A DNA stretch of 64,000 nt, from assembly GCA_039105265.1 (NCBI GenBank), contig JAPFFF010000017.1, positions 2,914,001 through 2,978,000 on the forward strand, read 5' to 3'. The stretch comes from Tritrichomonas musculus. Lineage: Eukaryota; Parabasalia; Tritrichomonadida; Tritrichomonadidae. Position 1 is the stretch's first letter; each line of letters opens with the position of its first letter. Shown in pieces: positions 55,499 through 64,000 of the stretch. The notes beneath the pieces were generated by a model. That model ran no database searches. It saw nothing but the letters and a program-made list of their open reading frames with translations, and had not been told where the DNA came from. A program made the position numbers and the translations under genes.

Positions 55499-55858
55499 AT
55501 GAAAGTAATGTATTATGTTGATGATGGGGTTCGTGTATTTTACACACCGAAGAAACGCTTAAATATGTGGGATAAGTCAATTAAAGAATTCTTGACGAAA
55601 ATCAATAATGACAAGGAATTTGCCTTGAAGCGTTGCAATTATAAAGCCACCAAAGAACAATTTGATGAATTCTTTAATGAATATGATTGTGAGATATACA
55701 CATATCCTAAAGACATGATGATTATTGAATTCGTTCGATTTTATAGAAGAAATGAACCCGAACGTGTAATGTTAGCTTCTATCAATGACTTCTTTAATCA
55801 TCCGAATAAAAGATTTCGTAAAATACCAATTCGTAAGGGAAACGCAACGAATAAATAA
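55499..55858 (+). CDS. unknown 119-aa protein between direct repeats
   Basis: Basic protein starting MKVMYYVDDGVRVFYTPKKR, with MMIIEFVRFYRRNEPERVML in the second half. No relative elsewhere in the window. Lies between two 40-bp GACGGTC repeats and outside the recognised ends of D and E, so it may be part of a further element or a small insertion. Function unknown. Confidence 0.45.
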   Translation: MKVMYYVDDGVRVFYTPKKRLNMWDKSIKEFLTKINNDKEFALKRCNYKATKEQFDEFFNEYDCEIYTYPKDMMIIEFVRFYRRNEPERVMLASINDFFNHPNKRFRKIPIRKGNATNK

Positions 55859-55887
55859 ATGAATTGCTTTATTAATGTTTTATTTTT

Positions 55888-55924
55888 GGACGGTCAGATA
55901 AAAATTGAGATTGACGGTCGCCAC
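55888..55924. repeat. GACGGTC direct repeat, right of ORF119
   Basis: GGACGGTCAGATAAAAATTG then ATTGACGGTCGCCAC, partner of 55411-55453 in the same orientation. The following 43 bp to 55967 hold no recognised feature. Confidence 0.75.
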
Positions 55925-55967
55925 TTTTGAATCTTCATCTTTGAATTTACATCTTTGAACTTGTTTT

Positions 55968-56060
55968 AGTAGTATATATGAGTCGGTTTCCGTCAGGCTA
56001 AAGCCCACCGTCAACACGACTAATGAATAAAAATAATATGAACTCATTTAATGATTACCA
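55968..56060. repeat. proposed left terminal region of element E
   Basis: AGTAGT tip followed by CCGTCAGGCTAAAGCCCACC, which contains a small GGC/GCC stem. Unlike D, no ORF lies in this short region. Confidence 0.45.
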
Positions 56061-56071
56061 TCAATTGATGT

Positions 56072-56299
56072 TCATTTATTGGACAACTCATTTAATTCAT
56101 TCTCAAGTTGATGAACTTTATTTTTGAGACTGTTGATGTCTTCAATAAGAGACTCACGAACGGCAAGACCATCAGAGCCCAACATTCCTGATTTGATATT
56201 GTTGAGACATTGTTTGTAATCATAACACTTTTCTTTTAATCCTCGTTTGATTCGTTTTAATTCTGGTATTTCTTTCTTGTATTCTGTTAGTTCACTCAT
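56072..56299 (-). CDS. small coiled-coil protein (75 aa), element E
   Basis: Identical protein to 53788-54015 in D, though neighbouring capsid genes are clearly diverged. Confidence 0.55.
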   Translation of the reverse strand: MSELTEYKKEIPELKRIKRGLKEKCYDYKQCLNNIKSGMLGSDGLAVRESLIEDINSLKNKVHQLENELNELSNK

Positions 56300-56313
56300 T
56301 TAATAATAATTAA

Positions 56314-56547
56314 ATGTCTGTTATTAATCAATTAAGAACCGTTCATGACGATAAACATAAAAACCATTTTGATAGATTACAGTTAACGATGCAAAAGAAT
56401 AGAACAAAAATAAATTCAGCACCAACAGTGAAATGTTATAATGAAAAAGGTAATGTATTTCATGAACCCCCACCAAAAACGACTAAATCATTAAATCATC
56501 ATGATTCACTTAATCATTCGGTGGTTGTCAGGAGCAACAACATTTAA
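56314..56547 (+). CDS. small basic conserved protein (77 aa), element E
   Basis: One residue different from the D protein. Divergent from the coiled-coil gene by 14 bp; overlaps the convergent 158-aa gene by 42 bp. Confidence 0.5.
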   Translation: MSVINQLRTVHDDKHKNHFDRLQLTMQKNRTKINSAPTVKCYNEKGNVFHEPPPKTTKSLNHHDSLNHSVVVRSNNI

Positions 56548-56982
56548 AATGTATTCATTAATGACTTTTGATTGTTGGTCAACAACATTTGAAAGCTTAT
56601 TGATATGGTCTTCAAGTATTTTATTTTTGTTGTTCAATTGATTGATTTGCTCAGTGAGTTCGTTTAATGATTCCTTCATTATTGATATATCAGCTTTGAT
56701 GTTGTCGTTTTCGAGTGTTTTAGTGATTGTGTTCCCAACTTTCTTCAAATAAATGTCTCCATCACATCGTTTACCATCTTTGCAATTACGTTTAGTGATT
56801 TTGTATTCATTGCCGTCATTAGTGATGATTTTATATATCTTGTTCAAATAGTTTGTCGTTTGTGTTTTCATTTGCTCGATATTCTTTTGATAGAACAAAT
56901 TGAACTCTTCAACTGATTTAAACACTTTTGATTCATTAATGTTTTCGTTTATTACTTTAAGTTCATTGATGTTATCATTCAT
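56506..56982 (-). CDS. conserved small protein with coiled coil (158 aa), element E
   Basis: FKSVEEFNLFYQKNIEQMKT and YLNKIYKIITNDGNEYKITK, close to the D protein. Confidence 0.55.
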   Translation of the reverse strand: MNDNINELKVINENINESKVFKSVEEFNLFYQKNIEQMKTQTTNYLNKIYKIITNDGNEYKITKRNCKDGKRCDGDIYLKKVGNTITKTLENDNIKADISIMKESLNELTEQINQLNNKNKILEDHINKLSNVVDQQSKVINEYILNVVAPDNHRMIK

Positions 56983-57012
56983 TTGTATTCAATTTAAAAC
57001 GTTTCATTATAT

Positions 57013-57267
57013 TTACCCAACTTTATCCAAAATTGATTTACCAACTTTACCAGCTGTATCAGCATAACTGAGACCTCTATCAACGAAATCAACAACTTGA
57101 CCGACACCAGGAATGAGACCAGTAATTGGTTTGACTCTATCAATGATTTGCCTTCCAACGTTAACAACTTGAGGAAGCTTTTCAACGACTTTCTTTGCTG
57201 TGTCTTTGACTGTTTTGGCAAACTTAGTAAAACCGTTCTTTATCTTCTTGAATATACCTATACCCAT
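57013..57267 (-). CDS. amphipathic pVI-like peptide (84 aa), element E
   Basis: MGIGIFKKIKNGFTKFAKTV helix, hinge LIPGVGQVVDFVDRGLSYAD. Same length as the other copies with a more diverged sequence. Confidence 0.5.
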   Translation of the reverse strand: MGIGIFKKIKNGFTKFAKTVKDTAKKVVEKLPQVVNVGRQIIDRVKPITGLIPGVGQVVDFVDRGLSYADTAGKVGKSILDKVG

Positions 57268-57321
57268 ATTTTAAGAGTAAATAAAAGAGATAATATATTG
57301 ATTCTTTTTATTAAATCATAA
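57268..57321. promoter_or_regulatory. divergent promoter of capsid and pVI-like genes (E)
   Basis: TCATAA directly before the capsid ATG, as in A, C and D. Confidence 0.4.
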
Positions 57322-59178
57322 ATGTTATACAGAAACGATAGAGCTCACAATTATCAAATAGAGACAGGAAATGTATTGGATGCGTTCAAGGAAATGCGCA
57401 ACATGATTAACGTTAATGATGGTACTCGTTCATTTTCATTTAGGACAGTTGATTGTCATGACCAACCTGCTCCATTTCATCAAGGACAGTATTCACAAAT
57501 CAGTTTAACACATCCTGACCACTTCATCAGTGATGTTGATAAAGGTTTCTTAACATTTCACATCAAATTGAATCTTCAATTAAGCACAGACATTGCAAAG
57601 CTTAAAGCGATTGAAGACCCTGAAAATCTTTATAAATTATTTGTTGGTTTCAAATCATCAAATCAATTGTTTGACAGGTTAGAGATTCTTCATAATAATG
57701 TCAATGTCGGATATCAACAGAATGAAGCAATTCGTGAAGGTTTCTTGTATTCAGTTCTCAAACCTGAAACAGAAAAGAAAAGACGCCGATTTGTTCATTC
57801 ATTATGGGAAAACGTTTGCAGCTATTCACAAACGCATGCAGGTGTTTACGTTAATCTTAATGATTTCAAAGATAACGGAAGAGCTGAGTGTGAATTTGAT
57901 TTAAATATACCTTTTGATGATTTGCTCGCATTGCAAGCATTTGATTTATTCCCTAATGGTATCATTGGTGATTTAGCTATTCGTTTTCAAGTTAGTCCCG
58001 CTGGTCTTGTTTGGGCAGTATTAGACCCTTACACAGTTGCTGAAACAAAAGCATTCCTTGAAGATGATGACAAGATATCAATGAAACAACTTGACCAACT
58101 TCGTGAATTGAAAGCTAAAGGAAAACTAAAGAGACAGTTCACACAAATTGGAAATGAAGCATTGATTCCTGGAGTTCTTGATAAATCAATCAAATTCAAA
58201 TACAATATCTGTGCTGAACACGGTATACCAGTTAATTCAGAACCAATTGAACTTGAATTTGAATTCACAGATGAAGAATATGAAAGATTTGGTATCAAAC
58301 GAACTGATGACTTGAGAGAGATTGCAAGACACAATCCAGATAACACAACAACAGTTGAGTCATATCATACAATTGAAATCGTTGAAGAAACACCAACAAT
58401 GAAGAAATATGAATCACAAAAGGCTGTATTGACATGCAATCAAATGACAATCACACTTTGCAAATCAAACATGCAAGGCTATGGTGTTTGTGAAGCAACA
58501 AGACAAGGAATTGAAGACATTCTTCGAGAAGGTATCACCATTCCATCACAAAAGGTTGACTATCATGCTTTCCCTATTGCTGCAGCTCAAAACGGAATCA
58601 AATCAACTTTGAACATTCCATTAATTAATGTGACCACGATGTCTGTACTGTTTCCAAAACATCATAATGATTTGACTGTCTTTGAAAATCCAGTTTATCA
58701 AAACTGTTATTTGAATATTGGTGGCAAGAACTTTCCTGATGAAAACGTTGACACAATCGGTGCAAGATTCTTTGAGAATCAATTAACTGCTGGAGACCTT
58801 GATGCCATTACATTACAATGCACAAAAGAGTTTGAAGACAGTTTCACAATGCCAAAGAACGACACAGAAGGAACAAGATACAAGAATACATTAAGAGATG
58901 CAACATCATTTGTTTTCAATGTTCAAACTGAAAGGTCGAGTGCTGGATATACATATGACGGTCTTGATGGGGGATTTGGTAATGTTCAAGTTCAAATCAA
59001 TGGTCAACCAATTCATACAGGTAAGAATGATACATATTATAATGTTAATGAAGAAGGAACAGTTCACCCGCCCCCAGTTCAATTATGTTTATGCCGCGAC
59101 ACCTATTTCCATTTATCACTTGACGGATTGGTTTACGTTGATGATGAAACGCCAAAAGGTTCACAAGCTAATGAATAA
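57322..59178 (+). CDS. probable major capsid protein, element E
   Basis: 618 residues, the shortest copy: conserved N- and C-terminal parts as in A, no Pro-rich linker, and a compact variable domain in the middle (after NEALIPGVLDKSIKFKYNI). Confidence 0.7.
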   Translation: MLYRNDRAHNYQIETGNVLDAFKEMRNMINVNDGTRSFSFRTVDCHDQPAPFHQGQYSQISLTHPDHFISDVDKGFLTFHIKLNLQLSTDIAKLKAIEDPENLYKLFVGFKSSNQLFDRLEILHNNVNVGYQQNEAIREGFLYSVLKPETEKKRRRFVHSLWENVCSYSQTHAGVYVNLNDFKDNGRAECEFDLNIPFDDLLALQAFDLFPNGIIGDLAIRFQVSPAGLVWAVLDPYTVAETKAFLEDDDKISMKQLDQLRELKAKGKLKRQFTQIGNEALIPGVLDKSIKFKYNICAEHGIPVNSEPIELEFEFTDEEYERFGIKRTDDLREIARHNPDNTTTVESYHTIEIVEETPTMKKYESQKAVLTCNQMTITLCKSNMQGYGVCEATRQGIEDILREGITIPSQKVDYHAFPIAAAQNGIKSTLNIPLINVTTMSVLFPKHHNDLTVFENPVYQNCYLNIGGKNFPDENVDTIGARFFENQLTAGDLDAITLQCTKEFEDSFTMPKNDTEGTRYKNTLRDATSFVFNVQTERSSAGYTYDGLDGGFGNVQVQINGQPIHTGKNDTYYNVNEEGTVHPPPVQLCLCRDTYFHLSLDGLVYVDDETPKGSQANE

Positions 59179-59236
59179 ATGAATTGATTTTCATTAAATA
59201 ATCATCATTAATGAATGCTTTATTTTTGCGATTCAA

Positions 59237-60322
59237 ATGGAAGACTACAAAGAATCAATCAATTATCCTTTCAAATCAAAGTACAAGTACATCAAAGACA
59301 CAAACATCAAAACTGAGCCATACATACCTGACTTTCAATTGAAAACAGTAAAGAAACTATCAAAACCTGACTTTTCATTTGAACCATACGCGTACGAAAT
59401 CGATATAATGTTTGCATTAAACAAAGCTTATTTAGTAATAATCAATGTAAACACCAAATACCTAATTGTTGAACCAATTAATTACAAGTCTGAGTTTTAT
59501 GTAATCAAAGTAATTGATAAACCAGTCAATGAAAGGAATATCAGAATTGAAACAATTAAATGTGATGGTGAAAAGGCTTTCATATCAAATGCATTCAAAA
59601 GTTATTGCAACGGAGACGAGCGACACCAATCAAACAAACCGTCAAAGAAATTCAAAGCACCAAACAAAATAAAGTTAATCATTGATGATTCACCTTTCAC
59701 GAATGCACATAAATGTGTTGATGCAGTAATCAGAACATTACGAAATGCTTTCGGTCAATCACAGCAACGAATGACAAACAATGTATTGATGCAACAAATG
59801 GTTGAATGGTACAATAACACTCCTCATGCATCTCTTCGTTTATTGAATCCTTTATACACATCATTTGACGAAGAAACTGATGAATACCTTGACAAACGGC
59901 AATCAAAATATATTTATCTAACGCCTCAACAGATGCAAGATGACCGCGACCTTGAATGGCAATACATCAGAGCGAAATCAATGCAATTGAAAGAGATTCA
60001 ACAAAAACAAAGATTTAAAGGTCTTCTATCATACAAACCCAAAAATATAATACTTGTTCACACCGATTACGGAAAAACAGAAAAGAAACATGAGAAAAGA
60101 AGAAGAGTATTCAATGAACTCGCTGAATTCATTTGCTATGAATCTGGAAACGTTAAATGTAAACTATTAAATCCTTTGCGTCAAACTAACAAAACACTGA
60201 AGAATAAAACAATAATAACTGTACCAATCATGTACACAAAATATGTTTGTTCGTCAATAGATGATTTGAATGATGATTATAAAATATTCTTTTTGGCTTA
60301 TAAAACGCAAAATGAAAGCTAA
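59237..60322 (+). CDS. retroviral-like integrase, element E
   Basis: 361 residues, same motifs as the D integrase (YEIDIMF, TIKCDGEKAF, CVDAVIRTLRNAFG) and about 95 percent identical to it by eye. Confidence 0.9.
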   Translation: MEDYKESINYPFKSKYKYIKDTNIKTEPYIPDFQLKTVKKLSKPDFSFEPYAYEIDIMFALNKAYLVIINVNTKYLIVEPINYKSEFYVIKVIDKPVNERNIRIETIKCDGEKAFISNAFKSYCNGDERHQSNKPSKKFKAPNKIKLIIDDSPFTNAHKCVDAVIRTLRNAFGQSQQRMTNNVLMQQMVEWYNNTPHASLRLLNPLYTSFDEETDEYLDKRQSKYIYLTPQQMQDDRDLEWQYIRAKSMQLKEIQQKQRFKGLLSYKPKNIILVHTDYGKTEKKHEKRRRVFNELAEFICYESGNVKCKLLNPLRQTNKTLKNKTIITVPIMYTKYVCSSIDDLNDDYKIFFLAYKTQNES

Positions 60323-60662
60323 ACAACCAATCACAAAAAGATACTATCACACACAATCAAAAGATTTTATTCTTCCTGATGATTTCGTTTATAGTCGCAA
60401 CAAGAAGTACATTGTCGTTCAATACTGTGGGGCTGTTGTCAATCAACATATTGTCGGTGATTTGATGGTTCATTCAGATATAGTTGAATTCATGCCTTTC
60501 TGCGACCATTTCATAATGCTTGCTAACAGAAGACAAACGAAATACAGGAAATATGAGTGTCTGAATAACACAAAAAAAGAGTATCATTTATGGTTTACAG
60601 ATATGAAAGGAAACGTTATTGAACCTGAATCATTTATATTCAGTTGCTTATTAATTTATTGA
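60312..60662 (+). CDS. small beta-rich conserved protein (116 aa), element E
   Basis: Start MKAKQPITKRYYHTQS chosen by match to D; it overlaps the integrase end by 11 bp, as in D. Confidence 0.55.
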   Translation: MKAKQPITKRYYHTQSKDFILPDDFVYSRNKKYIVVQYCGAVVNQHIVGDLMVHSDIVEFMPFCDHFIMLANRRQTKYRKYECLNNTKKEYHLWFTDMKGNVIEPESFIFSCLLIY

Positions 60663-60669
60663 ATTCAAA

Positions 60670-61200
60670 ATGAATAACAATCATTCACCTCCAGTGTTTG
60701 AAGCTTTTTTTGGACCTTCATCATATAAACCACCTGAATACTATCCAAACACACCAAAATTCGTTAACATCACTGAAGGACCACCACCGACATGTGATTA
60801 TTATATTCCTCGCAAATTCAGGAATATCAGAAGCCCGCCACCAACATTTAAACAACATCCTGCACTCGAAAGAAGAGTTCGAATAAGAGAGAAGCTATTT
60901 GAACAATTGCAAGATGACCCAATATATGAAGTGTATACCAAAGAAAAACAAAGACAAGCTGAAACAATAAAAGCTAAACAACGAACCAACAGAATCAAAT
61001 CATCATTCATTCAACAACCAAACCCTCCTTCACCATCAATGATTTGGAATGATTCGAGATATTGGAATCAATTGAGAAACACCGATGAATCACTTGATAA
61101 AACTGAAATCACTCCGTTTGATGCTGATTTGAGTCCAACACGTAGACTCAACACATCCAAACATCGAAGACCAAAACGCAAAATGAGTGAACAAAAATAA
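60670..61200 (+). CDS. variable-slot protein (176 aa), element E
   Basis: Pro-rich and basic, no hydrophobic core; begins MNNNHSPPVFEAFFGPSSYK and ends with a Lys/Arg cluster. Occupies the slot held by unrelated-looking proteins in A and D. A disordered nucleic-acid-binding role is possible. Confidence 0.45.
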   Translation: MNNNHSPPVFEAFFGPSSYKPPEYYPNTPKFVNITEGPPPTCDYYIPRKFRNIRSPPPTFKQHPALERRVRIREKLFEQLQDDPIYEVYTKEKQRQAETIKAKQRTNRIKSSFIQQPNPPSPSMIWNDSRYWNQLRNTDESLDKTEITPFDADLSPTRRLNTSKHRRPKRKMSEQK

Positions 61201-61253
61201 AAGTAATCAACATGATTCAATGAATATCATTTCATTTATTTTTATTCTCTGAT

Positions 61254-63815
61254 TCATGCTTCTTCTTGAAATATATCAATATCGTATCTGTTTACATTAC
61301 TTAATTGGTCTTTCTTCTGTGCATTTAGTTTTTCCTTATATTCGAGATATCCACATTGTTGACCATAGATTTTATCAATCAAGTTATTGATTATTCGATT
61401 ATATTCTTCTTTATTTTCTCTTATCTCTTCTGTAGGTATTTCAGCAGCCAATTGAGTCTTTTCAGCTAGTTTTTGGGGTCTCTGCTTGTCATTCATACTG
61501 ACATTTACTAAGTATGATAGTATCAATGATTCCATTGATTGAATGAAAGCAATTGGCATTCCTTCCCAAGCACTTCTATTAGGATTGAATTCACCGCTTT
61601 CAAAGTTGATGACCTTTGACAAATTATTGATGAATGTTGTCATTCGCTTACCAATCATTTGATTGTACTTTGATTTGTTGATTTTCTTCCATGCTAACCA
61701 TTGAATGTAGTTCATTGGCTGACCACCTTTTTCAATCTCTTTCTTGACATTGTTATCAAAGTAAATACAAAACATGACATTTGAAACTGAAAGGTATGAA
61801 ATGATTCTTGTTAATGGTTTGAATTGTGGGAATAATTGCCAGAAGACTTTCCAAACCTTTGCGAAATAGCTTGACCAATATGATGAAGGGCTTAATCGTT
61901 TGCTGACTTTTGGCTTACCCAAACCGAGTTCATTGTGATAGAATTCTGTATATTTCTGGATGGTTTCATTTGGATTAATATTATATTCACCTTTCTCCCA
62001 GTCTACAGAATCCTTTGATTTATTGAATTGTTCATTGAGCCAAACATTGAACGGTTTAGCTTTCCTTTCTTCTGCTGATTTGACAACTGTCTTCCATACT
62101 TTCTTATAAGGAGAAGCAAATACAAGTTTATAGCCGTTTATGACTTGTGGCACTCCTTTCTTATCAACTAATACAATATCATCAATCTTATCTCCATTCA
62201 GGTCTGTTATTGCTTCACCATTTGGGTCCATTCCATTTGTAGGAAGTAAACGATATTTTGGCTTTCCGTCTTGGTCGAGATGTGTATGACAGTATATTGT
62301 TGCTTGGTCTCTGGTTGAGGCGGCAGGAATGTATTTGATTCTATAATTACCATTAATGATTAAATCAAGGAAGTTTTGTTTATAGTATGTTGAACTCTTG
62401 GCGGGTGATTGAATGTTAAGGTTTGTGAAATCTCTATCGATGTTTTCAAGAACGGTTGGTGCATCTCTGTCCTCACGCTTACCTCTTACTGTTGCTGCTT
62501 TAGCATTTTTAATTAAAGCATTGATTTCATCATCGGTTATTTTTTGTGCAAATGGATTTCCAGGTTTAAATATTTTTTGATTGAATTCAACTTTATCACC
62601 ATCAATGAACTTACCATGCTTCTTTGGTTTATTTGCTTGTTGAGCGTATTCAGTGAATGTTTGATTGAGGTCATCACCATCTTCTCTATCGAAAACAAAT
62701 GACTGCGAAAAATCGTCTGCGTCTGTCATGACTCTTTTAGATGCTGAAAAATTATTAACAACATCATCTGGTTTCACAAATGGGACTGGTTTAATTGATG
62801 GTGGTTTGATTGGTTGTATGACATCAGAGCCTTTGATAGGTTTTTTATTAATGATTGTGTCAAACACTCTGAAGAATGATGATAAGCCTGTAATTGATTT
62901 TCGTTCATTGGTTATATCAATGTTTCTCTTCATATTATCTCTAATAGTTTCAAGTGTTTGATGTAATGCATCAACGTTTTCCTTTGCTTGTTCATCAAGT
63001 TTGTTTTGTGGTTTCTTTGCTGCTTCATAACATCTTGGTAGTACATTGAGCCATGGTTGATTATAGCCTAATTGCTTGAGCAATTCAATGTCATCATCTA
63101 CCAAATCATAAGGAGACAGCAACAAGGCTGATAGGTTATCTTCATCCTCTTCTTCTAGTTCTGGGAAGTTAAATGATATTGATGGTAGTGAATCATCTTG
63201 CTCCAAAAAACTTGTATTCAGTAATTCATCAGAATCACTCGGAGTTATGCGTTTTCTTCTTGGTGTTCTTCGTTTATTACTGTCAGGTGTTGGTTCATGT
63301 ATGCTTGTTCTCTTTCTTCTTCCTTTGGTGGTTTGTGGTGTTTGAATCTTTCGTGGCGGTTTGATGGGTGATGAACGAAAACCATCAGAACTATAATTCA
63401 AATCATCGTTGACAACAATATTGAAGTAATTGATAATTGTATCAAGACTTTTTTTGTCTGTTGTGTACTCTCTTAAACTAAGGAATTGATTGCCTTTGCT
63501 TTTAATACCTGCATTGATTTTGTTCATCAATGAAACAAATCGACGAAACTTGACTTTCATTTCACGAATCTTTCCCACACTTCTTCCTGTATATTCATTG
63601 TTTTGTATTTGATACAACAAATTAATTAAATCATTGGGGTGTTCTAGTTTGTATGTACTGAGAAATGTGTTCCTAAAATAATCTATCGGGTCCTCTAGTT
63701 CTTCATCATCATCATCAGGTTTAGATACCTCGCTGTCAAATATAGTTTCATCATCAATATTGCTCAAATCTAATTCAAAGCTATCAGATGAATTATTTTT
63801 GTCTTGTTTTGACAT
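61254..63815 (-). CDS. Maverick DxNGDxxxD protein (853 aa), element E
   Basis: C-terminal half with DLNGDKIDDIVLVD and SYWSSYFAKVWKV; first about 200 residues nearly identical to the D protein, then a region of its own with acidic stretches (FPELEEEDEDNLSALLL). 22 bp from the divergent fiber start. Confidence 0.55.
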   Translation of the reverse strand: MSKQDKNNSSDSFELDLSNIDDETIFDSEVSKPDDDDEELEDPIDYFRNTFLSTYKLEHPNDLINLLYQIQNNEYTGRSVGKIREMKVKFRRFVSLMNKINAGIKSKGNQFLSLREYTTDKKSLDTIINYFNIVVNDDLNYSSDGFRSSPIKPPRKIQTPQTTKGRRKRTSIHEPTPDSNKRRTPRRKRITPSDSDELLNTSFLEQDDSLPSISFNFPELEEEDEDNLSALLLSPYDLVDDDIELLKQLGYNQPWLNVLPRCYEAAKKPQNKLDEQAKENVDALHQTLETIRDNMKRNIDITNERKSITGLSSFFRVFDTIINKKPIKGSDVIQPIKPPSIKPVPFVKPDDVVNNFSASKRVMTDADDFSQSFVFDREDGDDLNQTFTEYAQQANKPKKHGKFIDGDKVEFNQKIFKPGNPFAQKITDDEINALIKNAKAATVRGKREDRDAPTVLENIDRDFTNLNIQSPAKSSTYYKQNFLDLIINGNYRIKYIPAASTRDQATIYCHTHLDQDGKPKYRLLPTNGMDPNGEAITDLNGDKIDDIVLVDKKGVPQVINGYKLVFASPYKKVWKTVVKSAEERKAKPFNVWLNEQFNKSKDSVDWEKGEYNINPNETIQKYTEFYHNELGLGKPKVSKRLSPSSYWSSYFAKVWKVFWQLFPQFKPLTRIISYLSVSNVMFCIYFDNNVKKEIEKGGQPMNYIQWLAWKKINKSKYNQMIGKRMTTFINNLSKVINFESGEFNPNRSAWEGMPIAFIQSMESLILSYLVNVSMNDKQRPQKLAEKTQLAAEIPTEEIRENKEEYNRIINNLIDKIYGQQCGYLEYKEKLNAQKKDQLSNVNRYDIDIFQEEA

Positions 63816-63837
63816 TGTTTAGTTTCTAATAAATTGA

Positions 63838-64000
63838 ATGTTTACGATTGAGCAGAGCGGGCACATAACAAAAACAAATACTATTGACGGATTGATTAAC
63901 GAATACATTAAAAGATATGTCGATAATTATGTTATCAAAGGTGATACATCGAACGGAAACGTAGGAGGTTCAAACGGTCATGGAATCACAGAGGAACAAT
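63838..64000 (+). CDS. fiber-like protein of element E (cut by window edge)
   Basis: Begins MFTIEQSGHITKTNTIDGLI, the same as the D fiber, and runs off the window. Confidence 0.6.
   Translation, partial: MFTIEQSGHITKTNTIDGLINEYIKRYVDNYVIKGDTSNGNVGGSNGHGITEEQ

Larger units (their letters stand above)
55968..64000. mobile_element. Maverick/Polinton element E (right end outside window)
   Basis: Gene order from the left edge (coiled coil, basic 77-aa, 158-aa, pVI-like, capsid, integrase, small beta-rich, variable slot, DxNGDxxxD, fiber) is the mirror of the right half of D. Left terminus proposed at AGTAGTATATATGAGTCGG because A and D termini also begin AGTAGT. Without the other end the boundary is unproven. 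Visible frames look open. Confidence 0.8.

Noticed and set aside
60270-60662. 130-aa reading of the beta-rich protein in E
   Set aside because: The D homologue and the conserved MKAKQ start support 60312.
1-64000. tRNA, rRNA or host housekeeping genes
   Set aside because: None recognised; everything identifiable belongs to Maverick elements or their junctions.

Overview
The window is AT-rich, intron-free, densely packed DNA made almost entirely of Maverick/Polinton elements (large, capsid-encoding DNA elements), several nested in or fused to one another. No ordinary host gene, tRNA or rRNA was recognised. The family set (protein-primed PolB, retroviral-like integrase, A32/FtsK-like packaging ATPase, probable double-jelly-roll capsid protein), a trichomonad-type initiator motif (TCA-pyrimidine-A/T) abutting start codons, and the stacking of elements suggest a trichomonad, most likely Trichomonas vaginalis. 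This is inference; no search was run.

Layout, with labels used below. Element A (1-17205; left end outside the window): small helical protein, repeat-rich spacer, fiber-like protein, DxNGDxxxD protein, variable-slot protein, small beta-rich protein, integrase, an inserted ORF339+HNH cassette, capsid protein, amphipathic pVI-like peptide, several small structural-type proteins, packaging ATPase and terminal region. It ends at an AGTAGT terminus inside the integrase gene of fragment B (17206-20100: integrase part, capsid gene, pVI-like part). B is fused at 20100/20101 to element C (20101-33945 and 54449 to about 55395), which is an almost exact inverted copy of A: arms of about 13.59 kb (1432-15021 and 20101-33689) around a 5.1-kb centre. 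Element D (33946-54448) is a whole-looking 20.5-kb Maverick with 443-bp terminal inverted repeats and a 6-bp target duplication (TATGTT), inserted in the fiber gene of C. After a short stretch holding one unknown ORF between GACGGTC repeats, element E begins at about 55968 and runs off the right edge.

How the genes fit: integrase and PolB would move and copy the element; the ATPase, capsid protein, pVI-like peptide and fiber look like virion genes; several small coiled-coil, Pro-rich or membrane proteins are conserved in position between elements. Gene order differs: A carries its ATPase module beside the capsid module, D carries it at the opposite end next to PolB.

Most interesting: (1) short double-hairpin sequences with 3-nt loops. 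One type is always 27 nt (4-3-4 stem-loop, GCC, 5-3-5 stem-loop) and occurs at four sites of A with different but complementary stems, inside genes and between them; other types show presence/absence against empty sites in relatives. (2) A 2,036-bp cassette (ORF339 + HNH nuclease) whose two ends each carry one of these double hairpins, flanked by a 9-bp direct repeat (CTCAAATCA) that is present once at the matching spot of fragment B. Together these look like an undescribed small mobile system living inside Mavericks. (3) Fiber genes are mosaics exchanged between otherwise diverged elements.
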